DNA of 64,000 nucleotides. Source: Phyto melanocephala. Lineage: Eukaryota; Arthropoda; Insecta; Diptera; Rhinophoridae. The notes under the pieces are model-generated. The model saw only the letters and a program-made list of their open reading frames with translations. It was not told the origin of the DNA and ran no database searches. Shown piece after piece: positions 12,431 to 24,328 of this stretch. Every line of letters starts with the position of its first letter. Within the stretch, counting starts at the first letter, position 1. The DNA lies in the NCBI GenBank assembly GCA_941918925.1, contig OW799233.1:84884055-84948054 (forward strand). The letters are read 5' to 3'. The position numbers and the translations under genes are program-made.

Positions 12431-14420
12431 ATAACGATTCCTTCTGTTTTTACAATAAAATGAAACTCATTTGTCAATTTCTAATAAAGGCATCAGCGAA
12501 CAAAGTTAAAAAATTTATAATATCAATTTCCTAAATAAATTTTTTTAGCGAATTGTAGCATATAATTGTCTGCTGTGATCTTGAAACTGTTAGTGTTGAG
12601 AACTAAAAAAAATATAAATTTATTACTGAAATATCAAAAAACCCGGAGTACTTTTGTTTAGGTTTGACTAATTTTTTTTACAAAAATGTATTTAGATCAA
12701 CCCCCGAATAAATTTTTGCCTTTATTTTTTCATGAACACACAACTTATGGAAAACACGCCGTTTGAAGTAATACTAAGTCCAATAGGTTCATCAATATCA
12801 AATACATCGGCAAACATTTTTTATATTTTAAATTTCAAAAATAAGAAAAGAAATAGAATGCGGTTTGTTCTAAAAATCTTTTTCATTGAGAGGCTCAGTT
12901 ATTTTCTTCAAACTTTTCTCAGAAAAGCATTATTTTCAAATTCGTTAACTGATTGGGTAAAATAGAAGTAATGAACCTTACAATCCTCTTCTGTGACTTG
13001 TTTAAATGTAGCCAATATAAAAACAACATCTGTTATTGCATTTATTTGAAATACGAAACCAGAGGTTACACAATATCGATATAGCGATAAGAATTAGATT
13101 CTAACCAAACTAAAACTGACTAGAAGTCTTTTAGAGCGCGCAAAAAAAGTTATACCAAAAAAATTTGATATATTTAAATCTGTAGACCTTTGACAAAAAA
13201 CCCTAAGTCGAGATAAGAACATTTTCAGCTTTCTTAATCATCAAAGTATGATCTTTAACACGTTTGCACTTTTTGTATGAAATGGAGCTATTTTTTTTAA
13301 CACATAGTTGTTTTTGTGCTTTAAAAAACTAATTAAAAGACCCTTATTTAATAAAAGTGGATAGTAAACAAAGTTTTAATTAATTTTTGTTGATTCTTGT
13401 CTTGCTACAAGTTATGTAATAAGAAATATCACGAAACTTCAATTTAATTCTTTTTGATTTGTGGTTCGTTTTTTTGCTGAAATATTTGAAATTTTTGGTT
13501 TCGAAGTATTGTCTTAATATCGATGTTTTTTCTTGGTTTCATTTTCCATATAGAGCAAAAATCAGTCAGGAGAAAGTAAACAAATAGAATCGGAAATATT
13601 TATTACAAAAAAGATCTATACGAAAGTGAGTCTCTCTTCTTAAATATTCCACTTGCATCTGAGTGAAACGTAACAAGAGATTTATAGCAAAGTCTGATTC
13701 ATTTCTACTAAACTTCTTATAGTAAAGCTAAATGTATCGCGTTACTAGATTAACCCAAAATCGCAATTTTATAACTACCCAGTTATAGAACTCTTGTTTT
13801 TATCCTATTTTACTGAAAAGTAAAAGATAAATTTAAAACTTCATAAGGAGGTGGTAATTGAAAGAGTACTTCATTACAATAATTTTTATTCATTACATTT
13901 TGTATACAAGGAGTATGACATTTTAATCCATAGAGTGTAGAAAGCAAAATAAAAAAAAACAAAAAAAGATTTACTGTATTCGTTTAGATCGAATAGATTT
14001 GGCTTAGGTGTAAATGCTCTTTAAAGATCATTTGAGAAGGCCCTAAAATAACACAAATGTACTAAAAGTTGATAAAAATTTTGAAATCGATATATTAGTA
14101 GCAACAAATAATTACCATTTAAACACAAACTTTCTTGTCACATTTAATCCTAACTTTTTTTATCAGAAAGGATCACTTCAAAAACTTAGCACTGTTAAAA
14201 CTATTGAAAATATATAAAAGCTGTGACTAACTAATGTTCAAAGTCAGAATTGCGGTAAATGTGCGGTGCATATTACTTTTCTCAAAAAAAAACAAAAATA
14301 CAACGCAATAAAAATTAAAGTAAAAGATACACAAATCTCATTGCATTTGATAACAAGTCGGTTAAAAAACGCGAACGGTTATTTCTCCTCTTTAGTGCTC
14401 AATAAATGTGACTCTACAGA
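12431..14420. other. AT-rich spacer without recognisable gene
   Basis: About 2 kb with no repeat boundary, conserved coding motif or RNA gene that I can identify. Confidence 0.5.
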
Positions 14421-14429
14421 CGAGGTAAC

Positions 14430-14600
14430 GCTGATGTAAGTTAAGGGTCATCTGGACATACCTGGAAATGATGCGGCCGGCAAACTTACAAAGGCGGGAG
14501 CGGCAGCACCATACAATGAACCATAAAAAAGAATTTCCCTGAGTAATTGGTTGTTGAGGCAAAGGTCTTTCAATGGGTGGATTCTATAATCCTGCAAAGG
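14430..14600 (+). pseudogene. Non-LTR retrotransposon RNase H fragment
   Basis: A stop-interrupted frame from about 14433 gives VKGHLDIPGNDAAGKLTKAG and continues AAAPYNEP. This matches the C-terminal RNase H signature of insect non-LTR retrotransposons (GHs.IpGNe.AD.LAk.Ga). A stop lies where Trp is normal just before VKGH, and another follows NEP. The His and the Asn-Asp pair of the domain are visible. The rest of the element is not recognisable nearby. Confidence 0.6.
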
Positions 14601-16300
14601 TGGATAGAGAAAATCACTTATAAACTTGATGATATCTTGAGGATTCCAAGCAGGCACACATGATGTGTAGAATCTATGGAATACCTAAAGAAGATACTGA
14701 CGATTATAACAAAGCAAAGATAATTTTCGGTGGTCACCAATCGGCAGAATGAAATAGTATTCCAGTCTAGAGTAAACGCCGGTGGTGAAACAGTATTCAG
14801 AAAAGGCTTCATTACGATCGGTAGCCATGTAATCACTAGGGATAGAAGAAATTCGAAAATATATCTGAAATTGTGGTGGTCTGCTCAGATATTCTCTATA
14901 AACATATAACTACGCCGTACTTAAGTACAGAAAACAGATTTTTCGAGGCTACTGAATTCTTTGCTAAGAGGGAAAGTCTCTGTAGTCCTTGTAGTCGATT
15001 TGTTTATTTTTATACAATTTCCATCATGTAAATTAGTTCTGAATTTTTAACCGAGACTGTATTAGCTGCATATCAAATATTGTTTTTTTATTGAGTTTGA
15101 CCAATAATATTTTTAGTGTATTATTGCAATACTATAAGCTTTAACAATTCCAATTCATACTTTACAATTAATATACATATTTTTAACCGAGAGTGTTTAA
15201 CAAAACAGTTATTTATGTATAATATTAATGGACATTTCTTTATTAAAAAGTTCGTTTTAAAGGTATCATTTTTATTACTTTTTTAACTTTTAAAAATTTA
15301 AGGATGGTTAAAAAAATCATAATTTTTTAACTTAGGAAATTATGACTTAATGAAAATACGACATGACAATACTTCTTTTGAATTCAGCAACTATGATTAA
15401 TTGTAGTTAAATATAGTTATAGGAAAGTAAGATTCAAAAATATCTTCCGCTAATATCTGTATAAATAATATCCAATATTAATACTTAATACTCACATAAA
15501 TATTATTATTATTTTTCAAAATATTATTTATATATTTACATTATTCTTTTTTTTTAAATATGCGTTTATGATTTTTTAATATGTTTCTGATGATCCAAAT
15601 TATTGTGGATATGATTTATTAAAGTAATATTCCAATTTTCATTATTATAGTGCTTCTCATTGTACATTACCTTGTTTGCTTTCGTTTTTCTTTCAGAGTT
15701 ATTGCTTTTTGTTTCAAACAATTTGCGAACTTTTTTCTGTTTGTATTTTGATTTATCGTTAGTGATTTATCACTTAATACATTTTTTATATCTGTTCACA
15801 AAATATTTCATTGTTTTGTCAACTACATTTGGTTACTGAAACTCGCAATATTTTCACTATATATTTATTTGTTTTTCATTTTATTTTATATACTTTTATT
15901 TTTTATCTTTTCTTTTTTTTTTAGCAATTTTGTGTGTTAAATGAATGCTTTGAAATTAATCTCAATTGTTTTACAATTCGCAAACTAAAAACTGCACTCA
16001 ATCACTCAAAACTTTGCAACGACGACACACACAACCTCTCACATACCAGCACACAAACTTTCAAAGATATAAAAATTGTATAGTGGAAATATATTTGCGA
16101 ATAGACATCATTAACCACATGCAATTTATATTTAGACGGATTTAAAAAATACTATTTTTCTACTCACACACACACACACCTAAATACATAAAGCACTCTT
16201 GCGTTAATATTTCCATGCCGCACTTTAAATGATAAGTTAAAACATTGACAACAGGAAACGGAATAGAACAACAAAAATTAAGGAATATGTCGTGTTTTAG
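14601..16300. other. AT-rich spacer without recognisable gene
   Basis: The region contains a CA-repeat microsatellite at about 16160-16180. No coding region is supported. Confidence 0.5.
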
Positions 16301-16520
16301 TTCTCTGTTAGTTACAACAATTGTATCTGTATCCATTTTGATCCGTTAATCTGTATCGTATGTTTGTGAGAGTTTGGCCAAAAACTGGCGTGTCTTCTTA
16401 AGTTGTGGCATATGAACAGTGCGTCGTTTGGGATTTCGGCGACCAGTGTTAAATTGCTACGCGCCTTATCCATCTTTGTTGCTTGTCGGCATGGAACAAA
16501 CATAAAAATCTCAGTTGATG
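16300..16520. other. Higher-complexity non-repetitive block
   Basis: This block is visibly GC-richer than its surroundings (for example GGATTTCGGCGACCAGTG and GCTACGCGCC). The minus-strand open frame in it has no recognisable domain. It may be regulatory DNA; the sequence alone cannot decide. Confidence 0.25.
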
Positions 16521-19500
16521 CTGCATAAAGGTGCTGAAAGTGTTTGAGCTGAGATTCAGAAACACAGACACATTTTTTAATGGGGGGAGTATTTGGAATA
16601 CTACTCGTTGTCTGGTGGCAAGTGTTTACTGGATGTGGATTTTATTTCAAAAACTTCAATGTTTTTATTTTTATTCTTAAATTCCACAGTCTGCTTTGTT
16701 TTCAATGCAATCATTGCAAGTTGTTCATTTTATATGTTGTAAGAAACAATGGGGGCCCTAAGAGAGTATTTTGCATGAGTATAAGTTTGTGTGTGTATTT
16801 AAGCATAAATTTATGCGCAGGCGTGTACTTTTTAGGAAAGACAACAAAGGAGGTTTTTTCTTCTTGATTTGTTTTGCTTTGTGTTAAATGGAGAGTTAAT
16901 ACAATATGCATAAATGTGTTAGAAATTCAACGAAATGTCAATGCTATCGACTTAAATGGTTCCAGCAGAACTCTTTACGGACAACAAAAGGCCGTAAACA
17001 AATAAGTACGTATTGCAATTGCAAATAATTATATAATTTATTTATTTATTTTTAATAGAAACTAATAGTTATGCAACGAAAATACAAAAATTCAAGTTTA
17101 ATAGAGTAAAAGCAGAGTTGCAGATAAATAGTAGTGATACAATAATAAGCGTGGTCCCTGGGGGAGGAAAAATGGTTAATTATACCACAACAATATTTAG
17201 TTTTTTCAGCTTTGTCTGTTAGTTTGTAAAACTAAAGTTTTAAAAATTTGTGTTGTATTTTTAACATAATAATTCCTTACGAAGGACCTCATGATTGTGT
17301 ATATATAATATTTAAATCGATAAACAATAGCCGTTATCTTAATATAATTGGAGATAATTTGGTCGTTCTAAGAAACGCTTATATCTTGTTAACTAATAGC
17401 TGAATTCAAGATGTTAAGTTTATCGCACGCATACACTTTTAAGGACAACCACTTATAATCCATTTTCAACATTTTAATTTCTACATTCAGATACTTCTTT
17501 ACGTTTCTACAACATTAAAACTGCCTATAAGAAACTTTTTCAAAAACGAAATTATTTAATTAAAAATGTAATAAAAACTTATTGAAATTGTAAATTAAAT
17601 TAAAAATTACTTCTACTTTACATCTTTCTGCTGAAAACTCTTAATGCATTTACAGCAAATACAAACAGTTTAAGAATCCTCTTAACTAGCTGTATTATAT
17701 GTACATATACCTATCTAAGATATTTAATGTACATGTGTATTTATGTACGTATTGATAAGCTCGTTCTCTTATGTATAAATTGGCCACACGGATTATAAAT
17801 GGTAAAATTTATAAATCCCCAAAAAAGTATAAACAAGAACAATAACAAAAGAAAACAACAACAATAGAATCAAATTCACTAAATGCCATAGTTCTATCAT
17901 AAAGTGACAAGCACGTGTTCTGTATAATATTAAAACTACATAGATTCATACATCCACACATACATAATTTTATGTTGGAAATATTTTTATCACGAAAATA
18001 AGAACATGCCACATTACTCTTACTTACGTTGTTGGTTGTTATCCATTGATCGGGAATAATAAAAAACTAGTTGAAATTAAAGAGGAAAAACAAGAAATTA
18101 CGTAAAATTTTCAAGTAATTCGCAATCTGGAAAAAACTAACAATAAAATATATTTCCAAATATAATTACACAGTCATACAAAGATGTCAGAATGTTGAAA
18201 GAAGAGTTGGAAGACAAATCAAGAGCCATTTTTATGACCAAATTCGCAATGAAAATAATTTAAGGGATGAACAAACTATTTAATAATGCTTTTATGTATT
18301 TGTTTTCTGCATTATTTTTTCTTTGATACAGATTGTACTCCTGTTTTTAAAGTGCATTTAAAAAAAACTCTCTCTTACTTTTCAATCTCTCTCAACGCTG
18401 GACCGATAGAACTTACCTTCCCTTAAAAAGTTATTCTATTTAACGAACGCAATCACTCATACACGAAACAGAATAAATGTGTGTGTGTGTATGCATGTAT
18501 GTACAGGATGTATTTGTTATTGCTACGTTAGTTTCCACAAAAAGAATGATGTTTCCAATATTAGTTCATGAAAAAAGGGGAAGTTTCTTTAAAATAATCG
18601 ATAAAACATTCTGTCTACAACAATGTCATTACATACAGACAAATATGATTATGTATGCATCCTTAAGTATACATACATACATACCCACACAAAAAAATCA
18701 TTGTCATCTAGTCTCATGTTGAGTACAAAAATCAGCTTTCAAATATTTTCAATGAGGAATCACAAGCATTTTACAGAACTCTCTGTATGTTTGTCTATCT
18801 GTCCGACATCTCTCATTGTTTATGTTAGAATTTAATATGGAGATATTTGTTCTCCTTCTACATAGGGAATTATCTTCCAATGGTTTGTTGAAAATACGCA
18901 CGTAGAGCTGTTACCATAATTATACATGGGGAGGAAAAACATATTTTGACGGAGATAGGAAGAAGGTTTATAAATGTTTAGTGTTTCCTTTTGAATGTTC
19001 GCAGTTAAGACGAGCATTTCATTAACCATTTACCAAACATAAAATACTCAGTCAAACACTTTTAGACGAACTTGTAAAGTAGCGAAAACAACATGGAATT
19101 TATAAACGACGACGAACCCAAAAACTAAACTAAAATAAAATAAAGCATATAGACATACAGCTAGACAAAAGTACTTATTGTTATTAAACATTTCTAACAG
19201 TGAACAATAAAAAAAATTAAAAACTTGACAAGAAAATCTATAAATCGCAAAGAGTAAGCATCAGTATTTATACCCTTCTTCCATAAATCACTTTTTCTCA
19301 CCTTTAAATATTTCCATTAAAATTTAAAAAAAGAAAAAAATAATTTCAAAGAAAGATCATTAAAAATTAGGGAAGCGACTAAAAAAATTTTTACTACTAA
19401 ATTTTTACATTCAATACATACTTCTTAACTTATTAAGTCCGTTATTTCAAATTAGATCAAAAACCAGAAGCTGGTTTCGGATTAAAATCTGGTAAACAAT

Positions 19501-20004
19501 TTCACCTTAATTGACAATTTTCCACTTGAGGCATAGATATGAGAAAAATGAGTGGCGGTTAAAACATCCGATATGTTAACAGAAGTATTATAATATTCGG
19601 AGCGAATTTTAGAAATATCCGCACATTAGTTAATACAGTAAGACAGACAGACTTACGAAAAAATTTTTATTTTTTAAATCGTTGATTACAGCCAAGTATG
19701 TCCAAAAAAATTTCAAGAAATATTCGATACACATACATGTAAGTTCAAATGTCTAATTAATTCTGAATCTACGATATTAACTAGCTATTTCGAAATTTAT
19801 TAAAAGTACATAAGCACTAGTAAAAGTAAAAAAAAAATTATGTGACTGTTTTATGTTAGCCATAGTCAAAAATAAATACTTAAAATCACTCGGCAATTTT
19901 AAATGATAATGTTATATAATGATAATAATGTTAAATGATGTTCTTACATACATATATATGTACTATATTAGACCGCCTTGCCTATACCACCGAATTTAAA
20001 GAAT
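16521..20004. other. AT-rich spacer without recognisable gene
   Basis: About 3.5 kb of low-GC DNA with short GTGT/ATGTATGT microsatellites (about 18478-18500 and 18655-18690). None of the small open frames carries a motif. Confidence 0.5.
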
Positions 20005-20039
20005 TGTTTCAAGGCAGTTTCGATAAGAAATTTTTTATT

Positions 20040-20330
20040 TCTTTTAGCCGAACGTAAAGTCGGATCTTAGAATGTGGTATATCGATGCTTTTGTCTCGAG
20101 GAGACCAATGTTTTGCTTGTCATTGACATCAAATATCCCGTTCGCGTTAATCAAATTTAAGAAAATTAAAGTTTGCAAAAACTCATACAACTTTTGTAAA
20201 GGAAGTATTTAAATAAATTTTTAATGTTTATTTTGCCGAACGTTGGGGTTGCCTTTTTTAATTTTCGTGATATCTTCGGTAGTTACAGTCGGATCTTAAA
20301 ATATAATATATCGATGCTTTGACTCTTTTC
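20040..20330 (+). repeat. Direct repeat pair (GCCGAACGT...GTCGGATCTTA)
   Basis: GCCGAACGT, GTCGGATCTTAGAAT and TATATCGATGCTTTTG at about 20047-20095 recur at about 20233-20322, with a larger gap after the first block. This may be a decayed tandem duplication or paired ends of an old element; no class is assigned. Confidence 0.45.
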
Positions 20331-20572
20331 CTCTAATAGTCACTGACTTCATGTACCCTCTTCAGTACTTGCCCATCATATCTCAACTTATACTACAAGA
20401 ATTAAAAAAATTAATGTAAAATCAAATAATAGAATTTTAATCAATCATTTTTTGACACGATTTAAATTGGATGTATTTTTAGTGGTTCTCAAGCTTGAAA
20501 ATAATGTGGCCCATGCGTTGTTCTTCGGTGACGGCCAGATTCATCCATTACATGAACAAAACGCTTGGTATT

Positions 20573-20822
20573 TTGAGAAATGAAATTAGAACGGCTCTAA
20601 CTTGTATTTTATACGAAACTGAGTTCTTCAGTGATTCCAAAATATTTCACACAATACAATTCCACACAAAAATTCAATGCCATAGTATCAAAGCACTTTT
20701 ACTAGAAATCTTAGAAAAAAAGCTACATTTATTATAATACAATTTCTGCTAGGTTCTTATCTTTTCCTATAATATTTCAATAATTTAAGTTAGGGCCTTC
20801 TACTTGTGACCAACAATATAAA
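20573..20822 (+). repeat. Dispersed repeat R1, copy b
   Basis: Second copy of the repeat described at 5047-5290, same orientation. It contains ATAGTATCAAAGCACTTTTA and ends TACTTGTGACCAACAATATA. An open frame over 20495-20737 lies across it and is not credited. Confidence 0.55.
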
Positions 20823-21462
20823 ACTATTGTTAGAGTTTTTACATGAATGCAAATACAAATTTGTTTTGTTGTTATTATAGTTACCATCACTTTATTATTT
20901 GTTAAACAAATTATAGCAATTTTTCTCAATTATTTCTAAACTAAGAAAAGAATAATGCAATGTACATACAACATATGAAAATATCTTTATCCGTTTTGTC
21001 CTTCCAAAGATTTATATTTGTAAAAGGATCTGTGTTTTTGTGGAGTTTATTTGTTTCGTAGCTGCTCTAGAAATAAGAAGCAAATAAGAGGGCATATTTG
21101 CCAACGCTCAGTCATTATGTACCAAAACCAGAATTTATTTCACTTTTTTTTTTGCCTCTAATTGATGTGCCTGTTTATGGTGAAGTCAATTTGTCAAAAG
21201 TTTTCTGATGTTTTCTTTTGATGTTGTATTGTGTGTAGGGGTTTTTATAAATTGAATTAAGTGTGGTAATTATTTAAACTAAGAAATAATTTACAGCAAA
21301 TCATAATTAATTAAGGGTTTTTTTATTTTTTACAGTCATTTGTTCATACACTGAGGATACGAAAGGGTAACCTTCAATTTAGGTCCTAAAAACACTTAGT
21401 AGCAATTAGAAAATGAAAATTAATATAATTGAACTTTAGCTCTAATCAATATTAATTTACCT

Positions 21463-21835
21463 AAAGGGTCCGCCATTTAACGTTTTTTTTTTCAACTAGT
21501 GCTTATTTCGTGAATGCTAACACTTAGCTCATGTCTGATTTGACAGATAATTAGTTTTATTCTTCCGCTGAACGAATATGGTTGTGTATACGCTTGAACT
21601 ACGCTGGGAAATATTGCGACATTACTTTGGCCGATTTTGCCAAAAAAAAATCATCTTTTCAGATGAAGCTCATTTTGATCATGTTTGATCCGAAACACCC
21701 AAAACGAGTCACTTTTTCTTCGAAAATGAGCAAGGAATGGCCGTAGTCAATTTCGATCGTTATCGGGCCATGTTGAACGAATTTTTGTTCACAAAAATTA
21801 AAAAGGAGTATATTGTCAACATTTGGTTTTAAAAA
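21463..21835 (+). pseudogene. Mariner/Tc1-group transposase remnant, copy a (internal deletion)
   Basis: It begins AAAGGGTCCGCCATTTAACG, the same start as the copy at 53912. A broken frame gives VYTLELRWEIL near 21585, matching an N-terminal start motif of this transposase group, then FDPKHPKRVTF, and finally DRYRAMLNEFLFTKIKKEYI at about 21758-21818. Frameshifts and large internal deletions separate the blocks, and the catalytic triad and 3' end are missing. It cannot encode a functional enzyme. Confidence 0.65.
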
Positions 21836-22803
21836 TTTTGCTTGTGTTGTATACTTTACTTTCAACTTTCCAATAAATAAGTAAATAAATAAGTTTTAAG
21901 TAGAGATTTCATAATATATGGCAGAAGTATATTTACCAAAAACTGATATTTTTAATATACAAATTTGTAAAGTTAAACTTCTTTTTTAATTTTACGACTG
22001 TAAGTTGGAGTGACACTCAAAGTTCATAATAAGCCAGCAAATTGTTAAATATCAAATTTATGTTTATTATGAAGTCTATAAAATGCTAAATTTTAAACTT
22101 CCGGTTAATATATAAATAGCTTTCGTTCAACACAATATTCATTATTTTCTTCTTTAAAATTTTGTTTTTCTTACGTCAAGTGTTCATTTCTGCTACATTT
22201 AAATTAAATGTAAAAATTTTTATCAACATAAAGATACAAAAGGTCTTAAAGTTTTATCAAAATACTTTATTAAAAAAAAATAAAAATAAAAAAACGTACA
22301 CATACAGAATACAGATAGAATATATTAAGTGGATTACATTAAATTCAATTAATACACTAACAACCGAATTAAATTTGCAAAAAAAAAAATGCTCTTAGTA
22401 TTCATATTAAAAATAACAAGATTCTCAAAAAATCTCTGTGATTTTGTGCCAAAAAATGTCTAAACTAAGCAAGTGTTTAAAGAAAACAAAATGTTAATGC
22501 TGGCATACTGAGAGATTAATGAAGAAATTTATTTTCATTCACATATGCCGATACAAACGATGAAACAATGTACATACTACATACATATGTATGTATTTAT
22601 GTATACTAAAGCCAAGCCACGATATTGAGTTTTTTATTTAAAGATAAGCCTGCATATGTATCAGTCTTTTTGACTGACTGAATCAAGTGTTTTTCATTTT
22701 ACACAAAAGATAGTAAAATGTTTAAATTTAAATAAATATAATTTTGTTATTTTACTGAGAATAACATGTTCACATTAATTTCGTATTTTTCTAATACTGT
22801 TTT
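21836..22803. other. Spacer 3' of Amalgam
   Basis: No coding region is visible. A minus-strand AATAAA at 22809-22804 lies about 224 bp past the Amalgam stop codon and is a candidate polyadenylation signal for that gene. Confidence 0.5.
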
Positions 22804-22809
22804 TTATTA
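22804..22809 (-). terminator. Candidate polyadenylation signal of Amalgam
   Basis: AATAAA on the minus strand, 224 bp downstream of the stop codon. AATAAA is frequent by chance in DNA this AT-rich, so this is only the nearest canonical candidate. Confidence 0.35.
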
Positions 22810-23032
22810 AATAAAACTTTTAAACAAAATTTTGTGTACAGTTTTCTTTACTTTTTTCTTTTATCAATCTTTGTATGCGGTTGTGGGAACAAACACAAAG
22901 AAAATTTAAGTCGGCGACTTGACAAACATTTTTTATCGTAGTTATTGTTCTGATATTTTTGTTGTCATTGTTATTGTTAATGTTATTTTTTTTCTTATTG
23001 TAGTCAGTCAGACATTGATTAATGAATTTAAA

Positions 23033-24046
23033 TTAACATGACGAAGGAACCGGTATGACAGGCTGGAAAAGATGAAGTCTGGCATCAGAATGTCCTAATT
23101 TATTGGTCGCATTACAATAATAGTCACCGAAATCCAATTCATTGACGCTGTCAATACGTAACACCGAAGACGTTGTTTCGTGTGATGATGCCGTATTTGA
23201 GATCTCGTAGCGAGAATCCGATTGTAGCTTAGAACCGTTACGATACCAAAATACAGCTGGTGCAGGATAAGCCTGAACAATACATTCCATTTCGGCGGCA
23301 TGATTTACGGTTTGGGCAATTTTGGGCCTTTGGACTGCAATTTGAGGACGAAATTCTACTTCCACGCGTATAGAACGGTAATCAGGCTCTCCTAGGCCAT
23401 TGCTAGCAACACAATGGTAGATGCCACGATCTAAACGATGGGCTTCCTTGATGTGCAGCGTTGGGCCGTTTAAGGTATGGCCCCCAGCAGGCATTATCGC
23501 TCTATTTTCCCGCTCCCAATAGAATGTTGGAGCTGGAAAACCATCAGCATGACAGGTGATTTCAAGGTTTTGCCCCTCAGTCACAATCATGGTCTTGGGG
23601 GTACGATCTTCTAGTATGCTAGCTTGATGTTTGACGGATAAATTCAGTCTTTTAACAATCTTATCGGTGGCAGTAAGAATCACTTGGCATTCGTAGGCAC
23701 CCATATCTGCCGTTTCAATTTTTGTTATCTTGAATGTATAAATGGCTGCATCTACCTTATCATCTTTAGTTTCCACAATCGTATAACGAGGATCACTCAA
23801 ACTAAGGATGCTGCGCATGGAGAGGACCACTGAACCAGAGCCTGATTTACTATCACGTTTAGCCCAACTAACAGACATGCGACCCACATTAAGCACTGTA
23901 CAGTTGAACTCCACATCTTCGCCCACACTGGCCACTATATCTTTGGTTATATTACTTATAACTGGTGTAGCAGCAGCTTCCGTTATTGACTTGTAAGTCA
24001 AAGCTAAATATACCACGAGTATTGTATAAATATTTAAAATTTTCAT
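23033..24046 (-). CDS. Ama: Amalgam: secreted three-Ig-domain adhesion protein
   Basis: A 337-residue protein in one uninterrupted exon. Residues 1 to about 23 form a hydrophobic signal peptide. Three Ig domains follow, with Cys pairs 49/120, 165/212 and 255/311 and core Trp at 61, 177 and 267; each second Cys is preceded by Y-x-C (YEC, YHC, YYC). N-glycosylation sequons are at 32, 48, 135, 270 and 312. The chain ends LHLFQPVIPVPSSC with no transmembrane or GPI tail, so it should be secreted. Drosophila Amalgam has the same length class and architecture and is the soluble ligand of Neurotactin in axon guidance. The lachesin family is related, but its members carry a GPI tail. The start codon has A at -1 and G at -3 and directly precedes the signal peptide. 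Candidate initiators (TCAGTT at 24093-24088, TCAGT at 24139-24135) would give a short leader. Codon use and GC are far above the surroundings, as expected for a functional gene. Confidence 0.88.
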   Translation of the reverse strand: MKILNIYTILVVYLALTYKSITEAAATPVISNITKDIVASVGEDVEFNCTVLNVGRMSVSWAKRDSKSGSGSVVLSMRSILSLSDPRYTIVETKDDKVDAAIYTFKITKIETADMGAYECQVILTATDKIVKRLNLSVKHQASILEDRTPKTMIVTEGQNLEITCHADGFPAPTFYWERENRAIMPAGGHTLNGPTLHIKEAHRLDRGIYHCVASNGLGEPDYRSIRVEVEFRPQIAVQRPKIAQTVNHAAEMECIVQAYPAPAVFWYRNGSKLQSDSRYEISNTASSHETTSSVLRIDSVNELDFGDYYCNATNKLGHSDARLHLFQPVIPVPSSC

Positions 24047-24328
24047 TGCACTTTACGACGTTTGACACTATTTTCACTATATCACTAAACTGAATATTCC
24101 GTTTGAAAGTTGCCTTCAACGCTTACAAATCTCTACTGATCACTTTCTTTACTTGTACTGGAGTCAAAAAGTTGTTTTGTTTATATTTTCTATTATAAGA
24201 TGCACACATTTACTTCGCTATGCCTGCCTGTCTGTCTGTTTGCCGGTCGTTGAATTGTTATTTTAAAAACAAATCTCTTAAACTCTCAGTTTCTCTCTTT
24301 CGTGATCTCTTTCGATTTTTTATTTCTG
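24047..24328 (-). promoter_or_regulatory. Putative Amalgam 5' leader and proximal promoter
   Basis: Only about 280 bp of single-copy sequence separates the start codon from a transposon. Two minus-strand initiator-like motifs are present (TCAGTT ending at 24088; TCAGT ending at 24135). I find no convincing TATA box or DPE at the expected distances. Confidence 0.3.

Noticed and set aside
14618..14836. Minus-strand frame of 72 codons
   Set aside because: It lies antisense to probable retrotransposon debris that reads on the plus strand.
23095..23996. Additional frames of 62-68 codons within the Amalgam gene
   Set aside because: They are shadows of the real 337-codon frame.
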